In this document: positions 1 through 6,421 of the stretch, piece after piece
Layout: every line of letters begins with the position of its first letter
Position numbering within the stretch: position 1 is the first letter of the stretch
From: 2-01-FULL-51-21 sp964348955
GTDB lineage: Bacteria > Patescibacteriota > Minisyncoccia > Phycocordibacterales > 2-01-FULL-51-21
Direction: 5' to 3'
DNA length: 11,641 nucleotides
Assembly (NCBI GenBank): GCA_964348955.1
Contig: CAYGEN010000023.1
Coordinates: forward strand, 1 to 11,641
Translations under genes and position numbers: made by a program
Notes under the pieces: generated by a model
What the model was told of the DNA's origin: nothing
The model's input: only the letters and a program-made list of their open reading frames with translations
The model's database searches: none

Positions 1-1
1 A

Positions 2-112
2 TGTATAACTGACCCGTTTTTAGCAAACAATATGGAAGAACTTCGTAAAGCGGTTAAGGGGGCTATCGAGTTCAGTCCGTGCGGACAAGCGGAGATTATT
101 TGGCCTGAGTAA
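2..112 (+). CDS. C-terminal end of an unidentified upstream gene (partial, 5' end outside window)
   Basis: Reading frame 2 is open from the window edge to a TAA at 110-112, giving about 36 residues that end in CGQAEIIWPE. The other two forward frames close within the first 12 bases, so this is the only frame that could carry an upstream gene across the edge. A strong intrinsic terminator begins 25 nt after the stop, as expected at the end of a transcription unit. I do not recognise the family: the tail is too short, and the motif SPCGQAE is not diagnostic. It may be non-coding, since 36 open codons is weak evidence alone. Confidence 0.45.
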   Translation, partial: CITDPFLANNMEELRKAVKGAIEFSPCGQAEIIWPE

Positions 113-136
113 CCTGCCTTTTTGAGTCCGCTTGCG

Positions 137-178
137 AGGCCGCCATTGTGGGCGGCCTTTCTTTTTGAGTTTTTTTGC
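137..178 (+). terminator. Rho-independent terminator after the upstream gene
   Basis: A perfect 8-bp stem, AGGCCGCC (137-144) with GGCGGCCT (151-158), encloses a 6-nt loop (ATTGTG). It is followed by a T-rich tract (TTTCTTTTT, then GAG, then a run of seven T). This is a textbook intrinsic terminator. It separates the upstream gene from ileS, so ileS needs its own promoter. Confidence 0.88.
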
Positions 179-180
179 GA

Positions 181-208
181 TTGTTTGAGGAGGTAATAAT
201 GCTAGAAT
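181..208 (+). promoter_or_regulatory. Putative ileS promoter (extended -10)
   Basis: TAGAAT (203-208) matches the -10 consensus at 5 of 6 positions and is preceded by TG one base upstream, forming an extended -10. TTGTTT (181-186) lies 16 bp upstream as a weak -35. Transcription would start near 215, leaving about 12 nt of leader before the ATG at 227. That short leader has no Shine-Dalgarno sequence. The preceding terminator makes a promoter here necessary. Confidence 0.5.
187..201 (+). promoter_or_regulatory. Strong Shine-Dalgarno sequence plus ATG, out of frame with ileS
   Basis: GAGGAGGT (187-194) lies 4 nt before an ATG at 199, ideal ribosome-binding geometry. That ATG opens a 45-codon ORF (199-336) in a different frame from ileS, overlapping its first 110 bases. 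The ORF product is unremarkable and basic, probably a by-product of the K/E-rich ileS start. The same bases also hold the putative extended -10, so the site is usable for translation only if transcription starts further upstream. Confidence 0.35.
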
Positions 209-226
209 ACAAAGAACCTTTTTACT

Positions 227-3200
227 ATGGCGCGGAAAGAAAGAAAAGAGAGCGAAGAGAAGAAGGAAGAAAAGAGCGCGGCGGCAAAGCGCGAGGAAGC
301 AATCCTTGCATTTTGGAACGAGCGCGACATTTTTAAAAAGTCGGAAGAAAAAGAGGCGCCTCAAGGCGAATTTGTTTTCTATGACGGGCCGCCCTTTGCC
401 ACCGGACTGCCGCACTACGGGCACATACTCGCCGGCACCATAAAAGACGCGATACCGCGCTACAAGACGATGCGCGGTTTCCGCGTGCGTCGGCGCTGGG
501 GCTGGGATTGTCACGGTCTGCCGCTTGAAAACCAGATTGAAGACGAGCTCGGCATCAAGACAAAAAAGGACATAGAAACGATGGGTATCGGGCGTTTCAA
601 CGCGGCAGCCCGCGAGCGGGTGCTTCGCTATGCCGACGACTGGAAGCGCATTGTGCCGAGAATGGGGAGATGGGTGGACATGGAGCATGATTACAAAACG
701 ATGGACGCTTCCTATACCGAGTCTGTCTGGTTTGCATTTAAATCGCTTTTTGACAAAGGGCTTCTCTATGAGGGATTCAAGGCGATGCATCTGTGCCCGC
801 GTTGCGGCACCACGCTTTCCAATTTTGAGGTGAGCCAGGGATACAAAGAAATTACCGACATCGCGATGGTCGTCAAGTTTGAGCTTCAAGATGAGCCGGG
901 CGTTTCTCTTTTGGCGTGGACGACGACCCCTTGGACGCTTCCCGGCAACATGGCGCTTGCGGTCAATGCGGAGGCGATATATGCGCTTGTGGAGACCGAG
1001 GGCGGGCGCGTCATTATCGCGAAGAAGTGTCTCGCGATGATTGCGGGAGAAAAAAATATTGTGAAGGAATTTCCGGGCAGAGAGCTCGTCTTGAAACAGT
1101 ACCGACCAGTGTTTGATTACTACGCACACGCGCCCTTCGCAAAAAAGAAAGAAGTGTGGAGCGTATACGCGGCGGATTTCGTAACGCTTGATGAAGGAAC
1201 CGGCATCGTGCACATCGCGCCGGCTTTCGGCGAGGACGACCTCGCGCTCGCACAGCGGGAAGGAATTCCCGTCGTGCATCATGTCGGCATGGACGGCAGG
1301 ATGGTGTCGGAGGTACGCGAGCTTTCCGGTATGCAGGCGAAACCAAAAGATGACCATCAGCGCACCGACATAGAAATTCTCAAATTACTTACCAAAAAGA
1401 ATCTTCTTTTCAAAAAAGAAAAAATCACGCACAGCTACCCGCACTGCTGGCGGTGCGATACGCCGCTTTTGAATTACGCCGCCGGTTCGTGGTTTGTGCG
1501 AGTAACCGCATTCAAAGATAAGCTCATCGCAGAGAACGAAAAAGTTCATTGGGTGCCGGAGGCAATTAAGGAGGGACGCTTCGGCAACTGGCTGAAGGGC
1601 GCGCGTGATTGGGCGATTTCGCGCTCACGATACTGGGGTGCGCCTATCCCGGCGTGGCGCGCGCCTAGCGGGGAACTCACTATTATCGGCTCGCTTGAAG
1701 AGCTGAAAGCGCACACCGCGCGGTCGGGGAATAGATACTTTCTCTTGCGGCACGGCGAGGGTGAAAACAACGCCACAAATGTTATCAGTGGACGTGCCAA
1801 TGCACCGCACCACCTCACCCTGCGCGGGAAAGAAGAATCGCACGCCGCCGCTTTGCGCCTTTTGGGCGAGCGGATTGACTACATTTTCATCTCGCCATTT
1901 GTCCGTACACAAGAGACGGCACAGATTGTCGCCGAGGCGCTTGGTATTAAGGCGGAGCGCGTTATCGTGGAGGAGCGGTTGCGCGAAATTAATCTCGGCG
2001 AGTTTGAGGGACGCTCGCCCGGAGAATATCATGCCGCGTATGAGACCATTGAAGAAAAATTTGTGCGCGCGCCGAAAGGCGGCGAGACGATACAGCACGT
2101 GAAGGAGCGCACCGGGGCGCTACTCTATGAGCTTGAAAATCGCTACCGCGGCGCGCGCATTCTTTTTGTTACGCATGAGTATCCGGCGTGGCTCATGACC
2201 GCCGCCGCCCTCGGCGCGAATGTTGCGGGAACCATCGCACTTAAAAATGATGTCGCCAATTTTGATGCGACGGGCACCCTGCGCGAGCTTGCGTTTACAC
2301 CTCTGCCGCACAATGAAGCATTTGAACTTGACCTTCATCGCCCTTACATTGACGCACTGCCACTTCAAGACGCCGAGGGTAACGCGCTTACGCGCGTGTC
2401 GGAAGTCTTTGACTGCTGGTTTGAATCGGGCTCCATGCCCTATGCTTCAGCGCACTATCCTTTCGCTCGCGTAAGCGCATTTGAGCCGATGGGCGGACTC
2501 TTTAAAAAAACGCGCGGGTTTCCGGCGGATTTTGTCGCCGAGGGATTGGACCAGACGCGGGGCTGGTTTTATTCGCTTCTGGTGCTCTCAACCGCGCTCT
2601 TTGGGCGCGCGCCCTACCGCAATGTAATTGTCAACGGCATTATTCTAGGCGGCGACGGGCAAAAATTGAGCAAGCGTTTGAAAAATTATTCCGATGTGAC
2701 GGAACTGTTTGACCGCTACGGAGCCGACGCGCTTCGTCACTACCTGCTCGCCTCGCCGCTCATGCGCGGGGAAAATCTCGTATTTTCCGAAGCGGGGGTT
2801 GACGAAGTGTCAAAAAAACTCATCGGGCGGCTTGATAATGTGCGTGCATTTTATGAATTGTATCAAGGCGGAGGAGCGGGAGAAGAAAAGAAATCGTTGG
2901 TGAGCGAGCAGGCGCTTGATAGGTGGATTGTTGCGCGCCTTGACGAGCTTGTCGGCGAAGTAACCGCGGGAATGGAGAACTACGAGCTTGACCGCGCCGT
3001 GCGCCCCATCATGCTTTTTATTGACGACCTCTCCACCTGGTATCTGCGCCGCTCTCGGGAGAGGTTTAAGGGTCACCACACCGATGACGCCGCCGCCGCG
3101 CGCGCGACGCTTCGCTTTGTGCTCCGCGAGCTTGCGAAAGTGATTGCGCCTTTCATGCCGTTTTTTGCCGAGACTTTGTTTCAGAGCGTTCGTGAGGCGC

Positions 3201-3751
3201 GTGACCCGGAAAGCGTGCACCTTGTAGCGTGGCCGGAAGTTCTGCGGGTGTCGGCGCTTGACGAAGCGCTTCTTGAGCGCATGGCAGAGGTGCGCGCAAT
3301 AGTCTCGCGCGCGCTTCAAGCGCGCGCGGCGGCGGGCATTAAGGTGCGCCAGCCGCTTTCGCGGCTTACCCTGCGCGCGAGTACGCTCGCACTCCAGCCG
3401 TCGCTTATTGAGCTCATCAAAGAAGAAGTCAATGTTAAAGAAGTCATGTTTGCCGATACGGGCGAAAGTGAGCTCATGCTCGCCACCGAACTCACCGACG
3501 AATTGCGTGAAGAGGGGGTGGTGCGTGAGGTGATACGCGCCGTCCAGGATTTTCGGAAAAGGGAAGGGCTTGCGCCGAGAGACCTCGTGGCGCTTGTGGT
3601 TTCTTCCGACGAATATGGCAATGCGCTTGTTTCGCGCTTTTCTTCCGTTATCAAAGAAGCGGTAAACGCTTCAGAAATCTCTTTCGGCGATGCGGTCGGC
3701 GAGGAGCTCATCATTGACGGTCATCGCTTTACCTTTGCCTTCGGTACATGA
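227..3751 (+). CDS. ileS: Isoleucyl-tRNA synthetase (type 2) with an inserted histidine-phosphatase domain
   Basis: Cytoplasmic class I synthetase charging tRNA-Ile, 1174 aa. An in-frame TAG at 203 and no earlier start codon fix the start at 227, after which comes a K/E-rich tail (residues 2-22). Seen in order: HYGH signature (63-66); CPRCG zinc pair (C190/C193); CP1 editing domain with TTTPWTLPGN and GTGIVHIAP; second zinc pair CWRC (C407/C410); RYWGAPIPAW; KLSKR loop (813-817); then the anticodon-binding and C-terminal regions (VRQPLSRLTL). The HYGH and KLSKRLKNY forms are those of eukaryote-like type-2 IleRS, a group often tolerant of mupirocin. Residues about 499-695 are foreign to the family: a full histidine-phosphatase domain sits between IIGSLEELKAHT and DLHRPYID. 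Without it the enzyme is about 977 aa, a normal length, and the flanking motifs are intact. recO overlaps its 3' end by 4 nt. The synthetase call is secure; the role of the insert is unknown. Confidence 0.97.
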   Translation: MARKERKESEEKKEEKSAAAKREEAILAFWNERDIFKKSEEKEAPQGEFVFYDGPPFATGLPHYGHILAGTIKDAIPRYKTMRGFRVRRRWGWDCHGLPLENQIEDELGIKTKKDIETMGIGRFNAAARERVLRYADDWKRIVPRMGRWVDMEHDYKTMDASYTESVWFAFKSLFDKGLLYEGFKAMHLCPRCGTTLSNFEVSQGYKEITDIAMVVKFELQDEPGVSLLAWTTTPWTLPGNMALAVNAEAIYALVETEGGRVIIAKKCLAMIAGEKNIVKEFPGRELVLKQYRPVFDYYAHAPFAKKKEVWSVYAADFVTLDEGTGIVHIAPAFGEDDLALAQREGIPVVHHVGMDGRMVSEVRELSGMQAKPKDDHQRTDIEILKLLTKKNLLFKKEKITHSYPHCWRCDTPLLNYAAGSWFVRVTAFKDKLIAENEKVHWVPEAIKEGRFGNWLKGARDWAISRSRYWGAPIPAWRAPSGELTIIGSLEELKAHTARSGNRYFLLRHGEGENNATNVISGRANAPHHLTLRGKEESHAAALRLLGERIDYIFISPFVRTQETAQIVAEALGIKAERVIVEERLREINLGEFEGRSPGEYHAAYETIEEKFVRAPKGGETIQHVKERTGALLYELENRYRGARILFVTHEYPAWLMTAAALGANVAGTIALKNDVANFDATGTLRELAFTPLPHNEAFELDLHRPYIDALPLQDAEGNALTRVSEVFDCWFESGSMPYASAHYPFARVSAFEPMGGLFKKTRGFPADFVAEGLDQTRGWFYSLLVLSTALFGRAPYRNVIVNGIILGGDGQKLSKRLKNYSDVTELFDRYGADALRHYLLASPLMRGENLVFSEAGVDEVSKKLIGRLDNVRAFYELYQGGGAGEEKKSLVSEQALDRWIVARLDELVGEVTAGMENYELDRAVRPIMLFIDDLSTWYLRRSRERFKGHHTDDAAAARATLRFVLRELAKVIAPFMPFFAETLFQSVREARDPESVHLVAWPEVLRVSALDEALLERMAEVRAIVSRALQARAAAGIKVRQPLSRLTLRASTLALQPSLIELIKEEVNVKEVMFADTGESELMLATELTDELREEGVVREVIRAVQDFRKREGLAPRDLVALVVSSDEYGNALVSRFSSVIKEAVNASEISFGDAVGEELIIDGHRFTFAFGT
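1721..2311 (+). other. Histidine phosphatase (PGM-like, branch 1) domain inside IleRS
   Basis: This in-frame segment of ileS (residues ~499-695) has the order and spacing of the histidine phosphatase / phosphoglycerate-mutase superfamily: beta-strand plus R508-H509-G (FLLRHGE); N and G residues in NVISGRAN; LTLRG; SPFVRTQETA with R560; LREINLGEFEG with E587 as likely proton donor; and FVTHEYPAW with second catalytic H650. By family knowledge H509 would become phosphorylated, with R508, R560 and H650 forming the phosphate pocket. All are present, so the domain should be catalytically competent. Base composition resembles the surrounding gene and no stop or frameshift marks the junctions. The substrate cannot be read from sequence. 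Confidence 0.9.
3306..3328 (+). repeat. Perfect GC-only inverted repeat inside ileS
   Basis: CGCGCGCGCT (3306-3315) pairs with AGCGCGCGCG (3319-3328) around a 3-nt loop (TCA), giving a very stable 10-bp hairpin in the mRNA. It encodes part of SRALQARAAAG in the C-terminal region of IleRS. No T-tract follows, so it is not an intrinsic terminator. It may simply reflect Arg/Ala codons with GC third positions, and no function is claimed. Confidence 0.6.
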
Positions 3752-4341
3752 CGCATCACCACTACGATACCGAAGCGCTTGTTGTTTGGGGTTCGGCAGA
3801 GGGTGAAGCCAATCGCTCGCTTCTTCTCTTCACGAAAGAACTGGGGCTCGTGCGCGGACTCGCCCGCGGCGTACGGCGGGAGCGTTCAAAACTTCGCTAC
3901 TCGCTTCGCGAACTTTCACACACACGCGTATCGCTTGTGCGTGGACGTGAGGTGTGGCGCGTAACGGGCGCCGTTATTATGGCCGACTTTCACCAGGCTC
4001 TTTTGGGACAGCCGCGGTCGCAGAAACTTGCGGCGCGCCTGTGTCTCTTGTTGCGCCGTCTTCTGCCCGGGGAAGAAAAAAATGAAGTGTTGTTTAATGT
4101 GGTCATCCAGGCACTTGCTTATCTCTCTGAAAAAAAACCACATGGCGAAGTGTTGTCCGCCGTTGAACATCTGACGGTTCTGCGAATGCTCGCCGCGCTC
4201 GGCTATCGTTCAAGCGACCCATCGTTTGCCGGCGTACTTTCCTCTGCGGACATTGGCGAGCCCTCACTCACGCTCATGAGCGGTTACCGGCATCAAAGTA
4301 TTGCAGAAATCAACGCGCTTTTACACGAGACGCACTTGTAG
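3748..4341 (+). CDS. recO: DNA repair protein RecO (short form)
   Basis: RecO anneals complementary ssDNA and, with RecR, loads RecA onto SSB-coated DNA in the RecF pathway. The 197-aa product opens with the family's OB-fold region: TEALVVWG, LLLFTKELGLVRGLARGVRR and the following basic strands. A helical C-terminal region contains FNVVIQALAYL and LRMLAALGY. It is shorter than typical RecO (about 240-250 aa), and the segment after LGY lacks the CxxC zinc-finger cysteines of many homologues, as in E. coli RecO. The ATG lies within the ATGA that holds the ileS stop, so the two are probably translationally coupled. A hairpin after the gene likely ends the unit. The N-terminal match is clear; the C-terminus is divergent. 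Confidence 0.85.
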   Translation: MTHHHYDTEALVVWGSAEGEANRSLLLFTKELGLVRGLARGVRRERSKLRYSLRELSHTRVSLVRGREVWRVTGAVIMADFHQALLGQPRSQKLAARLCLLLRRLLPGEEKNEVLFNVVIQALAYLSEKKPHGEVLSAVEHLTVLRMLAALGYRSSDPSFAGVLSSADIGEPSLTLMSGYRHQSIAEINALLHETHL

Positions 4342-4400
4342 TTTTTCGGCGTCTTGCGGTCGTCTGCCAACTGAAAATGCTTTCATACGGAGTGCATTTC

Positions 4401-4440
4401 AATGAGTGATACGGCGCCTTGCGCCCCCACCACTCATTTT
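4401..4440 (+). terminator. Composite hairpin, probable terminator after recO
   Basis: AATGAGTG (4401-4408) pairs perfectly with CACTCATT (4431-4438). Inside it a second stem, GGCGC (4413-4417) with GCGCC (4421-4425), closes on a 3-nt loop. The outer stem runs into only four T residues before GCGGG, so this would be a weak terminator. Its position between the recO stop and the next promoter fits an end of the ileS-recO unit. It could instead be a bidirectional or regulatory structure. Confidence 0.45.
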
Positions 4441-4454
4441 GCGGGAGCGTTTGA

Positions 4455-4483
4455 TTGCTATTACAAATGCCACTCGGTATACT
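4455..4483 (+). promoter_or_regulatory. Promoter for the DUF11-like protein / glyQS unit
   Basis: TTGCTA (4455-4460, 4 of 6 to -35) and TATACT (4478-4483, 5 of 6 to -10) are separated by exactly 17 bp. The first base of the ATG at 4493 lies 10 nt beyond the -10 box, so the transcript would be leaderless or nearly so. This supports ATG 4493 as the start rather than the GTG at 4406, which lies inside the upstream hairpin. Confidence 0.6.
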
Positions 4484-4492
4484 TTTTTGTAT

Positions 4493-6415
4493 ATGGTTTC
4501 TGCAAAGCGCGACAGTATTGAAATGCTCAAAAAGAGACTCTATGCCCGCACCACCGACGGCATTCGTCTGCGCCGTAAAGCGCTTCCGGATCGTTCGCCG
4601 GATGTGGCGACCGACTGGGATGAACCGTCAACTCTCTTGAACTTTTCCGGTGCGCCGCGCCAAGGGAAGGGTGTGCAAAAATTCTTTATCTTCTCGCTCG
4701 TTTTTTTTCTTCTCTCGGTGGGGGTGTCGCTCTTTTTTTTCTTTGGCGGCAGTACGATAATATCTTCGCAAAATGTCGGCATAGACATTCAAGGTCCGAC
4801 CACGGTTAGCGGCGGAGAGATATTGTCTCTTGAGATATCAATCCAAAACAAAAATGCAGTGGCGCTTGAACAGGCCGATCTCGTGGTGGAGTATCCGGAC
4901 GGGACTCGCTCGGCCACTGACATCACCACACCATTGCCGCGACTGCGCCAGTCGCTCGGCGCAGTCGCGCCCGGGGCGACCGCAAACAATACCGTTCGCG
5001 CCGTACTCTTTGGAGAGGAAAATAGCACCAAAGAAATTACGGTTACGGTTGAATACCGGTTGAAAGATTCAAACGCTATTTTTAGCAAAGAAGAAAAATA
5101 TACCGTTGCGCTCGTCTCCACCCCGCTTCACCTCTCGGTTGATGCGCTCAAGGAAGTTGTGTCGGGGCAAAACGCTGAAATTACCGTGACCCTAGAGTCA
5201 AACGCTAATACGGCGATGAAGAAGGTGCTTCTGACTGCAGAATACCCTCCCGGCTTTACGTTCATATCCGGTAACCCAAAGCCTTCGTTCGGAAACTCGG
5301 TATGGTCGCTTGGAGACATTCCTGTGGGTGGGAAGCGCGCCGTTACTATCGGCGGCTCACTTTTTGGAGAAGACGGCGAGGAGCGGGTTCTTCGATTTTC
5401 GGCGGGCATCGGAAGCGAGACCGATGAGAAAACACTCGCAACCGCTTTTGTTACCAGCAATAACACGATTACCATCAAACGCCCGTTTCTCTCCGTGGAC
5501 GTGGCATTGAACGGCAACCGTACGCCACAGCTTGTCGCGGGAAGCGGCCGCGCAGTCCGTGCGGACGTAACGTGGACCAATAATCTGTCAACGCCCGTTA
5601 CCGATGCGCAGATTGAGGTGGTGCTACGGGGGAGCGCGCTTGATAAAAATTCGGTATCCGTTGAGCAGGGGTTCTACCGCTCGCTCGATACCACTATTTT
5701 ATTTGATAAAACAACCGACGGTCGGCTCGCCTCCATTAAGCCTGGCGCAGTTGAGACGACGAGTTTTACTTTCTCGCCACAGCACCTCGGCGACATTGCC
5801 TCGCTAAAAAATCCGACCATCGCGCTCATCGTCAATGTAAAAGGCAAACGGGTTTCCGAGGCGAGAGTTCCTGAAAATATTGCCTCATCGGCGAGCCGTG
5901 AGGTGCTGGTCGCGTCGGACCTGCTTCTGTCATCGCGCGCGGTGTACTTCGCCGGGCCGTTTACCAACCGTGGGCCATTGCCGCCAAAAGTGGAAGCCGA
6001 AACAACCTACACCGTTATTTGGACGGTTACTAATTCTACCAACAACGTGTCAGGCGTCTCCGTAACAACGACACTCCCACCGTATGTGCGCTGGCTTGGC
6101 GCGGTAAATCCCAGCGCCCTTCCTGGCGGTGAGAACTTGCAATTTAATCCGATAGGGGGGACGATAACGTGGAGTATCCCTACGGTTCCTGCCGGCGTGG
6201 GCTATGCAAGCTCGCCGCGGGAAGTGGCGTTTCAAATTGGGCTCACGCCAAGCGTAAGCCAGATTGGCACCGCTCCCACCATGGTGAATGAGGCAAGGAT
6301 AAGGGGCGCCGACCAATTTACCGACACCGAGGTCGGGAGTGCGCGCGCCGCGCTCACCACATTCCTCGGTACCGACCCCAGTTTTGAAAATGGCCAAGCG
6401 CAGGTGATTAAATAA
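4493..6415 (+). CDS. Membrane-anchored protein with tandem DUF11/Ig-like extracytoplasmic repeats
   Basis: A 640-aa protein of unknown function. Residues 1-63 are hydrophilic and basic (RDSIEMLKKRLYART), presumably cytoplasmic. A very hydrophobic helix at about 64-85 (FFIFSLVFFLLSVGVSLFFFF) is the only membrane segment, giving an N-in, C-out topology. The remaining ~550 residues are beta-rich and Thr/Ser/Asn-rich, with several repeat-like units in the style of DUF11/CARDB: GPTTVSGGEILSLEISIQN, PLHLSVDALKEVVSGQNAEI, YPPGFTFISG, WSLGDIPVGGKRAV, TTYTVIWTVTNSTNNVSGV, TTLPPYVRWLGA and ITWSIPTVPAG. Such repeats occur in surface adhesin or scaffold proteins, and no catalytic motif is visible. An in-frame GTG at 4406 would add 29 residues but lies upstream of the promoter. 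glyQS follows 6 nt after the stop, so the two are probably co-transcribed. Repeat class is moderately secure; role is inference. Confidence 0.75.
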   Translation: MVSAKRDSIEMLKKRLYARTTDGIRLRRKALPDRSPDVATDWDEPSTLLNFSGAPRQGKGVQKFFIFSLVFFLLSVGVSLFFFFGGSTIISSQNVGIDIQGPTTVSGGEILSLEISIQNKNAVALEQADLVVEYPDGTRSATDITTPLPRLRQSLGAVAPGATANNTVRAVLFGEENSTKEITVTVEYRLKDSNAIFSKEEKYTVALVSTPLHLSVDALKEVVSGQNAEITVTLESNANTAMKKVLLTAEYPPGFTFISGNPKPSFGNSVWSLGDIPVGGKRAVTIGGSLFGEDGEERVLRFSAGIGSETDEKTLATAFVTSNNTITIKRPFLSVDVALNGNRTPQLVAGSGRAVRADVTWTNNLSTPVTDAQIEVVLRGSALDKNSVSVEQGFYRSLDTTILFDKTTDGRLASIKPGAVETTSFTFSPQHLGDIASLKNPTIALIVNVKGKRVSEARVPENIASSASREVLVASDLLLSSRAVYFAGPFTNRGPLPPKVEAETTYTVIWTVTNSTNNVSGVSVTTTLPPYVRWLGAVNPSALPGGENLQFNPIGGTITWSIPTVPAGVGYASSPREVAFQIGLTPSVSQIGTAPTMVNEARIRGADQFTDTEVGSARAALTTFLGTDPSFENGQAQVIK

Positions 6416-6421
6416 TTGCAG

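Noticed and set aside
73..86. 14-base repeat CAGTCCGTGCGGAC, also at 5553-5566
   Set aside because: A single pair of 14-mers in an 11.6-kb window is close to chance, and both copies lie in coding frames. No flanking similarity or mobile-element feature accompanies them.
20..1357. 445-codon open frame on the minus strand opposite ileS and the terminator region
   Set aside because: It runs antisense to a certain IleRS N-terminal half, continues through an intrinsic terminator and the intergenic region, and its translation shows no recognisable motif. It is a shadow of GC-rich third positions.
1721..2311. Insert in ileS as a mobile element or assembly chimera
   Set aside because: The reading frame continues through both junctions, composition resembles the flanks, no terminal repeats are visible, and the domain is complete with its active site. 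A stable domain insertion is the simpler reading.
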